From positions 18,589,001-18,653,000 of the forward strand of contig CM036626.1 in the NCBI GenBank assembly GCA_020746105.1: 64,000 nucleotides of DNA, in the 5' to 3' direction. The notes below the pieces were generated by a model. The model searched no databases. It saw nothing but the letters and a program-made list of their open reading frames with translations, and was not told the DNA's origin. A program made the position numbers and the translations under genes. Numbering within the stretch: the first letter of the stretch is position 1; the number at the start of each line of letters is the position of its first letter. The DNA comes from Trogon surrucura (Eukaryota > Chordata > Aves > Trogoniformes > Trogonidae). This document shows positions 1 through 13,063 of the stretch, piece by piece.

Positions 1-3000
1 ACAATCTCATCATAAATAAAGAAAGCAAAGGTATTAGACTAGTGTTCAATAGGAAGTCTAATAAAAATACATATATTGTAGCATTAATAGTAGGTTGTAA
101 ATACTGAGGTTTGGAGGAGTTTCAAGACTGAAAAATTTATAAAGCCTAACACCTCCCCCCCCAGCTACTATCTAACATTGAACTCATTTATTTTAAGTAG
201 TCTAATTTAGTGGTAGAGCCAGCAGCCTGAGGGCTAGAGATGAATAACAGGTCACCTCCTCTAAAAGAGAAGAAACGCTTCCCTTAGAGCCAGCCGGAAC
301 CCCAGGTTCTCCTCATGGGCTCCACACACTCATCCCTTGCCTGAAATTCAATGAGTTTCTAGTTCCACTTCTCCTCTTCCTCTTTCAGAACCAAAACATG
401 CAAAGTTTTATGAAAGTTAATAGGAGAAATTATTTTGAAAACCCTGTAAATTTTTTTTCAGCTGTTTTCCTACTGTCTTTGTTCAAAGCTTGACCTTCCC
501 ACAACCATCCAAACTGGGCAAACCAGTCTGTGTAGAAGACATCTGTATTTATAAAGTCCTAAAATGGAACATTTTGAGCTCAGCTAGACAGAAAGATGAG
601 TCCAAGGGTGCATTCAGGTGGTGTGAGAGCAGCTTGAGGGTACCGCCCTGTTTTACAGCATCAGCAAGATCACTGGGAGATCTGAGAGCACTTTCCAGGT
701 AGCTGTAACCCATATTTGCTCTTCCCTCTTTGGACTTACACCAAGCTCAGCTTGTCTAGCGTTGTATAATGTGGGCCAGATAGTTCCAAGCCCAAAACTT
801 TAATCTCAGCCATAAAGTGTAAATAGCCTCTACTTCCACAGGCAAATGAAAAATAAAGTGGCTTTTCCTTGCATTTCCTACTAGCATCTCGTTCAGGTGG
901 TGCCAGAGAAGCAAGCGGTGAACCTGATCCTGAATGACTAATGAAGCAAAAACAAAAATAGGAATAAAAAGATTTAACAAATAGTATTCAGCAATTTAGA
1001 AAGCGTTATACAAGACAGGGAGGTTTTCCAACACATCAACCATTATTATTACAGTGACAAACAATTTCTATCACAACTCTCCTCCTGTTAAAACCGGAAT
1101 GTAAATTTAAGCCCCTGCATACTATGTCATATAATAAATAATAAATCAAATGTTATTGACAGTAGTAAATATAGTCCCTTGCTTCTTTTTCAGAAATGAA
1201 TCAAAAGAAAAGATGGCTACATTAAAACGGCTCAGGCCTATAATTTTCTTCCAGCCCCAAGCACACAGCAAATGCCATTATTATGTTCAAAGTTGTGCTT
1301 TTTTAAAGCTCAGAAAACAGGCCATTAAGCAAAGGCAGTCAGCATGGGGTACAGCCATTCAAGGCCCCCTCTTTTTTTTTTTAAATTTAAATAATTTTTG
1401 CTTAAGTGAATGGAAAGGACAAAAAAAAAACAAACCCAGAGATGAATCTTGGGGTATAAAGGCAGCAAGCTGTGAAATGAGCTGTAAGATAAACAAGATG
1501 TTTCTTAATCTTCTAAAGTTACCGCACACACCCCCACTGCTCCAGGAGGATAAATGAAGTTGTACATGGAAGGCTTGAATTCAAAGTTTAGCATTATTAA
1601 ACCAAAGACCATAAGGTTAAAATCACAGTTATTAACTGATTAATTGATTTCTACTTGTACACCACTTGATTATAGTTCTTGCTTGCTTAATTCCATCAAA
1701 CCTTGCACATGCACATGCTCAACTCCATGCAAATATACGCAATTAGAGTCCTCGCCATCAGGAGGGGGCCGCTTTCTGTGAGCTGTTAACGCTCTGCCAC
1801 AAAGGAAATGAGCAATTCCTTTTCAAAGTGAAAGCATCCACTTCAAACGTCACTGCCACCGCTCCTCGCTATAAGGTTATTTGCTGTCCTCCTTACCCCA
1901 TCCCATAAAAACATCTTTAGTATGAAGATAAATAATATGGAGCGCAGGTAGAACGGAAAGCTGAAGAAGGCAGAAGTATTAACCTGAATCCTCCGTGAGG
2001 TTTCCAGTGTTCCCAGGGAACACCGTCCCACCAACAGCCTTGTCACCACGCACACCTTGGCCGCTCCAGGGCCAAGCGGTAGCACCCCTGGCCAGATGTG
2101 CAATAATGGCACCATTATAGTGAACACCACTAACGTAAATCAAGGTACTGGAATTAACAAAGTGTACTGTGGCAGTTGCTTCTACCTCCCCAGAATTAGA
2201 ATTTTAACAGTTAACATTCTAATATGTTAGCATATATGTTTTATATAGATTTAACCCCAAAATATGTATTTTATGTTCTAAAGCTTGGATGCTAATACAG
2301 TAGACTGCAAAGTGAAATATTTGTCTCAGTGAAATCAATTTAAGTATTTACATTAACTTCTGTGTGTACTGACTTAGCCCTAAATCAGGTAGTTTCATTA
2401 ACTGACAGATAAAGTATTACAATAAAATGTTTGGACTCTAGTATATCTCTGAAGTGTGTTTTAAAAGAAATACACCATATTTAGAACGTTTAAAGTGAAA
2501 CTTGGTATAAATTGTTACTAACTGTATTGCTGTCATTAACATGAAACACGTAAAGCACTTTTCCCATACGGAGGAGCGTGTGTACCACGTGCCACTGAGC
2601 GCACGAGAGGGCTGCTGTTCAACTCCTACAAATATGATTTTGGCAAGTTCTGCTCCTCTTACAGGCGAGTTCTGCTAATCGGCTGTGAAGTCTCACATGT
2701 TAAATCTAACAGTATTAAACCCAGGGATTGATTGCGGGCTGGGAACCGGAAAAGGTGTTTTATCTCAAGGCTACTGGGTTGATTTATCCCAGGTCGGTGG
2801 TCGCTGAAATTTGTTCCAGCTGAGCGAGCGTCACTGTCCTGTGGGAAGGGGCTGGGTGGGCCTGGATCAGGATCTGTGGAATGTCATTAAAATCCTACAG
2901 CAAACATCCTTAAAACATAGCCAAGACGCTAAACCCCAAAGTATTAGCCCATTGTTCTGAAGCAACAGGTTTCCAAGTTGTACTGAAATAACGGAGGAGG

Positions 3001-5780
3001 AGGTTCTGTTTCTGGCTGTTTCAGATCGTGCCGTGTTTCTCAAAAACAAAGCTTGCCCTTCAAAAGCAAGGGAAGCTGACGACGGTGATGCAGAGAGATG
3101 AAGCTCGTTCCTACACCCATGGCCTTAGAAGCCAAGCTCCAAGCTGTATGAAGTCAACAGGAGGATTTCTGTAGATTTGAAACGCCTGCACATCAGGCTC
3201 TGGGGAGCACCCGTGTCCCATGAGAATCTGAAGAAAGTATCCAAGAGTCTAGAAATTGAGATGATGCTTCCACTTGGTTTATTTTATGGCCACACCACAC
3301 TACATCAGAGATTATCTCTGTGACTGGTATCCGGGCAGTTTGTGCAGGGCAGGGCTCACAGAGGCGGTGCCACAGCCTAAGTAGACGGTTTCCCAGAGGA
3401 GGAATCTTACTTCCATCAACCCCTGATGAGACAGATTCTGCTTTCATTGTTTTTCAAAAGCATGTAACCTTGACTGGAAGATGCGAAATATGCCTTAATC
3501 TTTGATAGCCTACTGAGATGTATTTGCATTAACTCCCCAAGCTAGAATATAAATTTAGGATTCGATTGGTGGGTCCAAACTAATTCTCACTTCACTGTCT
3601 ATGGTCCTCAGGTTTTGAACATCAGTGATGCAAACAAGTATTTCTAGGTTCATTTTCTAAGGTTGATCCTGTATACCTTTTATATAGGCTGTATAAGTAA
3701 ACCATTTATGCCATAAACCTGTGCTGGAGGAAGAATGGACTTTGTATCCGATTTCCTGAATCTTCCTTTTGGTCAAAATGTATGCGAGATGTTATAAACC
3801 CCATAATATCACGGCTTCTAGTCAACAATTCAGGCATTGAAAAAAAAACACGTGAGAAGCAGACAGCTACTTTTAAACAAAGATTGTGAAGGTGCTACAA
3901 CCAAGACTAAAGAATTAACAGTCGAGCCTAGTCCCAAAGCCTGATTTAATCTCTCTGACTGGAAGGTGCTGTAACTCTGAGTTGTGTCCACTCGGACTTT
4001 TAGTTTAGTCCTAAGATGTCTGAAGCTTGGACAGACAGCTGAGCGCAGTTATTGGTGACAGTGACTGGGCATCTTTTCAAAAGTTTAACTTTGTTAAGCT
4101 TTGTTTAGCTTTTGCAGACAGTTTTAAGACTCGCTACTGACGTACATCCCGCTAAGCGAGCTGCAGAGTAATTGACAGCAGATGTCGGGCAATACTGCAG
4201 CGAGCAGGACTGTCGTGTTATCAGTTCACACGACAGCAGATGATCCTTCCTCTCTTTGTGGAAGAAAGGCTTTGAAATGATTCCTAAACCAGCAACGTAT
4301 CCCTCATGGCATGGCTATAATGATCCAAGGCCATCGGGTGCAGTCTGCATTACTGGGGATACTGGGAATAGACAGGACTCAAACCTAGTAAAGATCCTTG
4401 AGTTCAGCTTGCTGCACTTCCCCATGGTAGTTCTTCTATTTTTGTTTAATTACAGAGAAATAAAGAATATAATGCGGAACAGTAAAGCTAATCTAAACCA
4501 TTTCAGCTAGATGTGTTTTAGTTGGCAGGATAATAGTGACTTGGTAATAACCTCACAGCGACACTGGGTGTGTCAGAGAGGAATACTGCCTGCCCTCATA
4601 AACGTCCAAGTGTTTATGGAGGAGGAGAAATTTATTCCCAGAGTTCACCAGCTGCTACTGAGCAAGTTATCACTCTTCTGTTTCAGTTCTCCTATAGGTG
4701 TTGCTGGGGAGTTGTGCCTTGTCAGACACTTAAATCGTCTGGGCGTAGCAGAGTGCTGGGAGTGAGACAGTGGCAAGGAACCATCAAACTGTCAGCCCCC
4801 TGACTACCTGCCCCTATTTTCATTTGGTATAAAACACACACACCTACTTGTGTCAGTCTGGTGTTTGGAAGACGTTAGCAGAGATATTCTGATAATGTGT
4901 GAGTTCCAAGGGTAGTCGGGTATCTAGGGGATGCTGTGACCAAATGTAACCTTGGAGAAAGTGGCGCTGGGGTCACTCTGCTCCGTGCTGTTGTTACTCT
5001 CTAACTTGGGCCGGGAGGAATGTTTGCAGATACAGCCGGTGGTAGATTAAGCAGCACCAAAGAGACACAGTAAAATTAACAAACTGATAATACCGAGGGA
5101 GAACTAATGGCTTTTCCTTGAGTTTCAGTCTCTCATGTTTCTCCTTCTGCCTCCTCTTAAGCTGGGTCTCACAGGAGATAAATGAGGGAAAGACATCCAT
5201 CCCGGTGTCCATTTAAGTTGGCACATCCGGCCCATTCATTTGCTACAGCCTACACACTGATTGTTCTTAAAGAACACAAAGCCTAAATGCACCTGCAGCC
5301 TCACTCTTTCTTTTCAATCCATGTTTAAAGTTCCAAGGACTTTATCTAAAGTTGGGATTGAATGTAGAAATGCCTGGTGTAACCAGGTGAACTTTTTTTA
5401 AAGAGTAATTTTAGTTTCCAATCTAAGTTTTATACAGGTATCTTTGTTTGGCATTCTGAAACAAACTCAAATTTCTAAAGCTGAATTACAAACCTATGAA
5501 AAATGCACTTAGCGTTTAGGTACCAAACCAGCCATACTTGTATTGGTGCAAATGATACCATTCTAACACAATAATCAAATGAGTTTCTCATAAACTCTTC
5601 TATAATCCAATAAAGTAACAGCCTTTTTTTTCGAAACCTTTATCAATCTCAATCTGTAATATTTACATACATATCACAGATAGGGGATGAAAGGGAACTG
5701 GAATAACTGACAAGCAAACTGAGATAAATGACAAATAACCCATCATTACGGCAAAAAAGCAAAAGGCAGCATTATGTAGA
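1..5780. other. Non-coding unique DNA, no gene recognised
   Basis: AT-rich single-copy-looking sequence. The open frames here are short, isolated and lack recognisable domains. I see only low-complexity items: a C9 run near 153-162, a short ACACAC stretch near 4830, and a small 10-base tandem of the form CTTTGTTAAG / CTTTGTTTAG at 4089-4108. No recognisable interspersed repeat. It could be intergenic or intronic; nothing in the sequence decides. Confidence 0.7.
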
Positions 5781-5790
5781 AACTTTATCG

Positions 5791-5824
5791 AGTAATTAAT
5801 GATCTATCTGGGAATAATTACATG
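5791..5824. promoter_or_regulatory. Cluster of homeodomain-type TAAT sites
   Basis: Two TAATTA-type cores (AGTAATTAATG and AATAATTACATG) lie within about 30 bases. Such clusters are common in developmental enhancers, but they also arise by chance in AT-rich DNA. Function is inference only. Confidence 0.15.
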
Positions 5825-5840
5825 TGACTCACTGCTCCCA

Positions 5841-8609
5841 TTTTCTTAAATGAATTTAAAAGCTATTAAATATCCCCTTAACAATAAACAGCATGTGAGG
5901 TACTGCTTTGCCACTGTTGTCCACAAAATTTTATCTTAATCAGTGAATATGGGTAGTCTTGAGGAAGAGAGGATGAGCGGATACAGCTGCCAGGTAGTGA
6001 AGGATGTGCGTGCTTGCAAGAAAAAGGCTGAGATAACGGATAAGACGACGCAGAGCCTCGTATGTCAACGGTGATATTATTACCTACATTGGGTGGATCT
6101 AAATGCTGGGATCTCTTTTTGTGGCTGGTTCAATCCGGGTGGGACGGTCGCAGCGAATTCCTATTGCAGACACTCTGTAATTGGCGTTTCTGACGTGCAA
6201 ACACAGGACGATGTGGGAGAAGGATTTTCTACCACGCGTGTGGGTCTGAATGAGCACAACGGTCCAAGGGGGGTTTAACTGAGGAAGATGCTCTACACGC
6301 AAGCGGCGCTTGCTCCCCAAAGAGTCTGAGTGTAACATAGGGCATTGTGTTACGTTTTGTTAAAAAAGTGCCAGCAAGTGATGGCGAGTGTAACCACGAG
6401 AGATACCTAAAAGGACCCAGACTAGGAAGAATCTGACCCAGTGAGAGCCACGAGTTTAGCAGGACAAGCAGAAAATGCATTTTAATTCCCTTTTCCTGTG
6501 CAGAAGGACATTACTCTAGGCTGTGGATACGGTGGATTTCAGGAGTGCTGCATGTAGCTTTCTTATCAAGTACCCTAAAGAATAGATCATAATGAAAATA
6601 TTAGCCAATTAAACTTCTTTTTTCTTTTTTTCTTTTTTAAAAGCACCCAGTGCTGTGGGTAGGGATCGGGATGGAATGAGCCCATCAGACAGACTGACCT
6701 GCTCAGGTTAGGCAACTCAAGCAAGGAATGATTTGCTTTTCCACCTTGGCTTAGGGAGAAGGAAACTGCTAGATTGTTTGGAGCAATGATGACTAAGTGA
6801 ATTTTAAAAAGTGAATTTAAAGCTCCTGGTATTTTTTAAATTGAACTACAGACATTAACCATTTCTATTTGACCAAATTAATGCTTTTGTACCCAGTGCT
6901 GTATCGGTTCTACTTCTTAATCATATTTTAGGATGAGATTATTCTACATTTATTTTAAGAATCCATCCAGTTTATCTATGTAGGCTATAATCTTTCTGGG
7001 CAAAGTCTGGTTCTTATTCTGTGTTTGTAAAGGTATGCATGATAAAGTCTGCATTTCAGCTGCATGCTCTAATCATCCATAAAGAATGTAGCAGACGAAA
7101 AGCAAAGAACACACACATAGAGAAAAAAAGTCGTCTTCATGGAGCAAAATTAACTCTTACACAGCCGTTTCACTTAATGGCTACAGCTGTTTTGTTTTTT
7201 TTTTTCCTAACGGTAAAATTTGCTTAAAATTGTACAGAAATTTTACTTGTATGAGCATTTTATGCAGCTCACATACAAACTGAACGTCCCACAAAATCTA
7301 ATTCCATTGAAACTTTTAAATACTCTATTTCAAAAGACACAGGCTTTGCCACTAAATTCTTTTTCTCACCAAAAATACTGTATTGTGCAAACATGATAAG
7401 TGTATGAATGGTTTAGTGACATTATTGGTGTTCTGTGTGAGTGCTAATGACCTTGCATAAAGTAGACATAAATTCTTTTCACATATCATCCCTCGAGTAG
7501 CTTTATGAAAATGCATGTAGTGATTGTGTACTTAGCTCTTCAATTAAATGCCAGAGAAAAAATGACTTGGGTAAGGTTTTGCCACTTGATTTCATGGGAT
7601 GATCCCATTCCCAAAAGTGAGAGTAACCTACTTTTATGTGATTTGAAGGAGCATATTAAAAATCTATAGCTGTTGCATTTAGCATTTAATTTCAACTCAA
7701 TTAAATTGCCATTTGATTTGGAATACATTTATTTTAAATATCCAAATGAGAGCATTCAGAGGCATTTTTTTTTCATCAGAAATGAAGGAAAATGAATACT
7801 CTTCATGCAAAGTTTTACATTGGCCTGTATCAAACCAGAGGCCACCTTCAGGTGTGACTTTTCATAGTGATGGATCTGAGGTACGCAGAAAATGTATGCT
7901 TGAAAACACGAGTTAGCCTGATCCTGACAAACTGAAAGAAACTTAGTGCCCACAGACCACCTCCGTTTTGTAATTGCGCCCAAGCCAACGTAGATAATGA
8001 GGAGGAGACGCCTTTGCATAGTTAGTACTTGGTATTCTACAGAGTAAAAGAGATGTATCTGCAATTGTATTTGTTGTGAAGAGATTGGCTTTAATTGTAG
8101 CTGTTGGATCCAGATTGGATTTTCCAAAGCTACGGTGTTCCCAGCTGCAGGGCTGGTTTGGACCATTTACTAACCTTTCACTTGAGTCGCTGGCTTTAGA
8201 AAGTGGCTTAAATAGTACGTCTGATCTTCCTCGGCTGAGCTCTCTGGAACTAACGTGCCACGTTTTAAGTGTTCTCAATCAATTAAACAGAAGTGCAACA
8301 CAATGGGGAAATACGTGCGCGATCCCGTTTGTGAAACTTCAGATTGCCCAGATGCTAGTGGATTACATTCTCTTATGTTCAGCATTTTTTTCTCAGAAAA
8401 ATATGGATATTCCACATTGGGTAATAAATACACAACAACTTGATGTATATTACTTTAACTGTTTCATATCCCAGGATCACAAAGAGCTTAAGCAGCATAA
8501 GAAAATAGCTGCGTTACACTTTCTTTTCAAAATAAGCAACATATTCTGGCACGTTAGCATTTGCTGAAGAACTCTTGTGTCCCAACGCCTTGCTTGGACT
8601 GGGAATTAG
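5841..8609. other. Non-coding unique DNA, no gene recognised
   Basis: AT-rich sequence with pyrimidine runs (near 6618-6640 and 7193-7206). A frame of 163 codons on the plus strand (8076-8567) and overlapping minus-strand frames cover the same bases; none has a recognisable domain, and they contradict one another. I see no repeat element. Confidence 0.65.
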
Positions 8610-8805
8610 CGTGTGCATGCGCTCGAGGCAGGGCAGCAATTCATTTAAACTCAGGGTGATCGGGAGCAGCCGAGCTCTGACAGACACGGCAGGCGGGGCC
8701 GGGGCAGCGCTCCCAACCCCGCTAACCCTGGCCCAGTCGTCCCGCTTCGACTCGACGGCCCTTGCCCACTTCTCAGCAGGTCACACCGCTCCCAGCGCCA
8801 GTTTT
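8610..8805. other. Small CpG-rich cluster
   Basis: By eye there are roughly 17 CpG dinucleotides in about 200 bases, in a GC-rich patch set in AT-rich surroundings where CpG is otherwise scarce. It is shorter than a typical promoter CpG island. No adjacent first exon is apparent. It could be an orphan CpG island, an enhancer, or a GC-rich patch with no function. Confidence 0.4.
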
Positions 8806-11800
8806 CACTAGCCAAGAAACGCAGGCTGAATTGCAGGGGATTAGCTGATTTTATTTCTGTTTCTCCTAAATTCGTAGCTTAGCGATTGTGCAGCGCGACG
8901 CATGAGCCCCTCCTCAACGCGTGTGCCCTCCTGCGTGTCAGCAATAAAATGACAAGCTTGGAAAAGCGTCACCTTTTCTGCTTCCCCAGTACGTAGGGAA
9001 AATACGGCTAATTGTTATCGTTGGCCTCCGTATGACTGTATGAAGGTGATGCGTATAAAATACGTGTTGACAGAAAGCTGAAGTGCCCTGCTCTTTTCTT
9101 TTTGATCATCTCAACTTTAAATAGCTTTGACTCTATGTAATTCTTCCTTTCCGTTTAATTTGCGAGTTGAAGAAGTGAAAACAACTGTTTCCAGAGATAA
9201 ACCCAAGGAATTAAAATTATAGTGTCCTTTAGTTCCTTGCTCCTGTGCTGGTAAATTAATTCATAAATGGGAATATTAATACTTATGATGAAAATACATC
9301 CTATAATTGCCCTGCGTAATACATAAAGGCCCAAGAGAAAGACAAATCAAAAAAATGAATTAGGGAAAATTAGTGTTTTCATTTTGGGTATGAAGTTTCA
9401 AGTTGCAAATGAAGATAAGAAAATTACCCATATTTCCTGTTTATGTTACCAAGATTCTCATTACAGTGTCTTGTCTTTGACCTATGTTGTTAGGAGAAAG
9501 AAACTAAGGCAAGTAAGCTCATACTAATGAGAGGCAAGAATATCCTGGCGTTTTCACAATTAGAATAAATGTATTGGGGAGCCAGATGGGACTTTAAAAA
9601 TTTTCCACAATTATATGCCTGCCACAGATAATGGCAAAGACCCCTCAATGGCTATTTTAAAGCAACACTGAAAGGAACAGATGAGCAGATTTTTTTTTTT
9701 TTTAGATTAATTTTCCCTCTCTGGTTCTGTTTTGATATTTGGTGAGTTCGGGGAAAGAGAAGAGACTGGGAAAGAGGTGATTTACTGGAATGTTTCAATT
9801 TAGAATGATAACTAACTAGACACAGTTTTTTACTTGATAAAAGGAGAGCTCAATGTTTTGGTTTGCTTATTTTTTTTTTAAAAAAAAGCCTGTGGTGGCT
9901 TTCATAAGCAGCAATCCCATCTTTTTTCTATCTAACTGAAACACCAGTGTCCGTGCTTCTACCACAACCTACAGTGTTGCTTCTCTGGTTATAATCCCTC
10001 TGCTTTCCTCACGTGCCCTTCCCATCTCCTAAGGCTCCACCACGGCATTCTTAGGTTTTACGTCTTTCTCCGGACTGTGTCCCTCTTGCGTGCGTGAATG
10101 TGATTTTGTGTGCCTGCTTCATGCGGATCAAAGAACACCCTTTTTTCCTCGGAATACGCATTTCCGAAATCGGTTTATTCGTGATGTTTCCAAAATGTCT
10201 GGGAAAGAGTGAGAAAAGGAGTTTGAGTGTTTGTGGTCAAACACAACGTTTTAGTTCAGTGACTTCCGAGGCACTTGCTCATGGACGTTAGATAGTAGCA
10301 AACGCTGAAAATCAGACCCTTTCGAGATACCTGAAAACTGGCCATTGCCACATGAAGTGAAAAGAGAGGTCAATCCCCAGAGTCGGACTGAACAGCTTTT
10401 AAACAGTTCAAACATGGATTTCCAGTCCCCACTCTGCCTTCCCCAAAGACTTCTCTTCTCTTACTGAGCTTGTGCCGAGAACAGGTGGGTATTTCAGGGA
10501 GTTTGGCTGACCACGAGGAGGAGAAAACTCCATGCAAGGATTCTATCTCAGTATGAGTACAACAGAACGTAGTGAAAAGCTCCTTCAAAATTTGAAAACC
10601 AGTTGTGCTTTACTTGATATAAATCTGAAGATAATGCAGGAAGCAAATAAGCAATACCAGTCTTAAATCTCTCTGTCGTATATGGACCGTGGCTTTACTT
10701 AACTGTGCTGGTTGCTGAAAACAGTCATTCAGGAAAACATATTTTGGCACTATAAACAAGGTCCAATTATTTCACTTTACCATGGCATTCAACAAAATTC
10801 CCAATAAATAAAACAACTGGCAAGGCTTTAAGATCCATGAGAGTATCCAGCAGTGTAACAAGCAAAACAATCTAGTTATGACTGTTATAAAGTGGGTAAT
10901 AGACACAGTGGGCCCAATTTTCCAAACTTCACAATAATTTGAAAAGCCCTGCAGAGCGTTTGCTTTCCACTTGTTCATCTGACTTCCTTCACTGGGGCTC
11001 ATAATTAATTTAAACTGTACAACTCAAGAACAGCCGTTTCATTGCTTAGCCAACTTTACTGCAGAGTTTTAAAATTATGGGAACGCTTATTGGAAATAAT
11101 TATGGAAAAGTTGAAACTGTAATCGTATCTGCCTTGCTCGCTTGCGTTGGATTTAGCCTTGCTTGAGGTATCCCTCCGTTCTGTGCTCACGGAGGTGAGG
11201 AATTGCTCGGCGAGCTTTCCGCCAGCTCCCTTGCACCCAGGGCAGCAGGTGCTGAGCGCAGCACACCCCTCAGCCCAGGAGGGTATGTGAGCTCGGGAGG
11301 GTATGTGAGCCTGCAGTCAGCCCCTTGTTGGCAAAGCTGGGTTGCTACCTGTGTGGGTGTAGCTCTATACCGACTGCCTTGGGGCAGTACGTACTGTCCA
11401 AAACCGGCACGAGAGCGCAGTGGCTTTCCACGGAGCAGTACTGCTAAGAAATTATATACCAAGAGGCCCCCTTCCCTGCTCCTGCGCTCCCATCCTGCGA
11501 CACAGCTTGTGTAGGCTTCAGCCATAAACCTGCATAGAAATAGGGTTTTTTCCCTTCTCTTACAAGGTATGCTGCTGCCCTGAAACACAGCACTTCCTGG
11601 TGGTGGTCCTGAATGTGACCAAGGGCTGTTTGCGCAGAAGTCCACGCAAAGCGCTCAATGCCTGAACTTCAGAAGGAGGGGCTGTGATTTCAAGGCAATC
11701 GAGATGACAAGCTGACTGCCTGTCAGCTTAGCTGCTTGCCCTGACCATGTGGAGGCTGTCAACCCCTCACAAGGCAAACCCTGCAACTGTGGTGGAATGG

Positions 11801-13010
11801 GAGCTTATAGACAAGAAGTTATTGACGGTCAGCTGATGGATGGTAACTCATTAAGCAGTGGTAATATTATTGCTTGCAATGCTCTGTCGATACAGTTAAT
11901 CAATTTTCTAAGTGAATGAAACTGAATTAAGGCTGCTTTAATTCCAAACGAGAATGTCGACACAAGCATTTAGTGAAGTTTGACTAATCCGTTTAAAACA
12001 AACTTAGATTTGTTTCTCTCAGTAGCAGAACGTAGATAACTCTGGGGCAGGTTCAACACAGCTACTTCAGGCTTAGTCCCTCTTACAGCTCAACTTAATC
12101 CAGTCCTCCTCCTACACAGATGGAAATCCCACACTGCAAGACAAAGCTCTAAAACTGAGTATCTTAGCTCAGTTTCTACTCAGCTGTGATTTGATACGTG
12201 TTACATATGACAAATATTTAGGTACTTTGCATTAAGTGAATGAAGAACAGGGCAAGATAAAGCATTGAATGCAGAAAAAGGAATATAGGTAATCGTTAAT
12301 TAAATCAGCTTATACATTTACTTTTCATATGTCTGTCATCAGTGTCTTACCTCGAGCCTGCAGGGACAGACAAAACCAAGTTGTAAGCACAAAACAGCTC
12401 TGGTTAAGAAACAGAGCTGATAAAAATATAGGAGGCAACAAAGAGAAAAAACCTGTCAGTACTTCAGAAGGCACAGTAGCCGTTCAGTCTTCATTCACAA
12501 CCGCTCACAGAAGGGTGTGCAGCTTGTCTCATTTTCAGCTGCACAGCAGTGAGAGAATAATAGCGATACTGAGAGTGTTAATGAGTGTTAGTTAAAAACT
12601 ACCACTATGCTTCAGAGTTAACGTGCCATTGCAAGGAATTCTGCCATTTCTCATTTCTCTGAAAGCTTATTTCATCTTGGCATCTCTCAGATGCTGTCCT
12701 TCGGACAGCTTCGAGCACCTGTCCTTCAATTTACATGTTGAAGTTTTACTTCAAATCCAAAGAGACTACCGACTGACTTTGTCTTCATGGTAAACATTTT
12801 AATTTTTTTAGTAAAGGGCTGGATGGAAGCACCACGCAAATGAAATAAAAAAAAAAAAGAAGAAGTTTTAATATAGATCTAAATTTGTAATATCAAATAA
12901 TGCACAGGCAACATGAGAAAAGCAAAGCATTGGCTTAGCGTGCCACACCGAAGAAATATCACACTGAGCCTGGACACTGGAGAAGAACTGTGATTCTAAC
13001 CCTCATCTCC
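8806..13010. other. Non-coding unique DNA, no gene recognised
   Basis: Mostly AT-rich, with a T-run near 9691-9703 and an A-run near 12848-12859. A GC-richer patch at about 11170-11500 has long open frames on both strands, as expected when stops are rare; it includes a 17-base tandem at 11279-11312 with GGGTATGTGAGC in both copies. A perfect 7-base hairpin (GCTGTCC-TTC-GGACAGC) lies at 12693-12709. No repeat family recognised. Confidence 0.6.
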
Positions 13011-13063
13011 TTGAAGCTGATGGGAATTTTGCCGCTGACTTCGTGGGGATGGGATTACACCCA
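13011..13063 (+). repeat. Worn amniote repeat of the 'TTGACTTCAATGGGA' type
   Basis: The stretch contains TTGAAGCTGATGGGAATTTT and then GCCGCTGACTTCGTGGGGAT. This matches, with scattered substitutions, the TTGAAGTCAATGGGA...GCCATTGACTTCAGTGGGA pattern found many times in bird, crocodile and turtle genomes. I recognise the pattern but cannot give a reliable Repbase name. It looks old. Confidence 0.45.

Noticed and set aside
1757-1775. CCATCAGGAGGGGGCCGCT as a CTCF site
   Set aside because: Needs an insertion to align with the core and mismatches key positions.
8076-8567. 163-codon plus-strand frame
   Set aside because: Contradicted by overlapping minus-strand frames of similar length, with no recognised domain.
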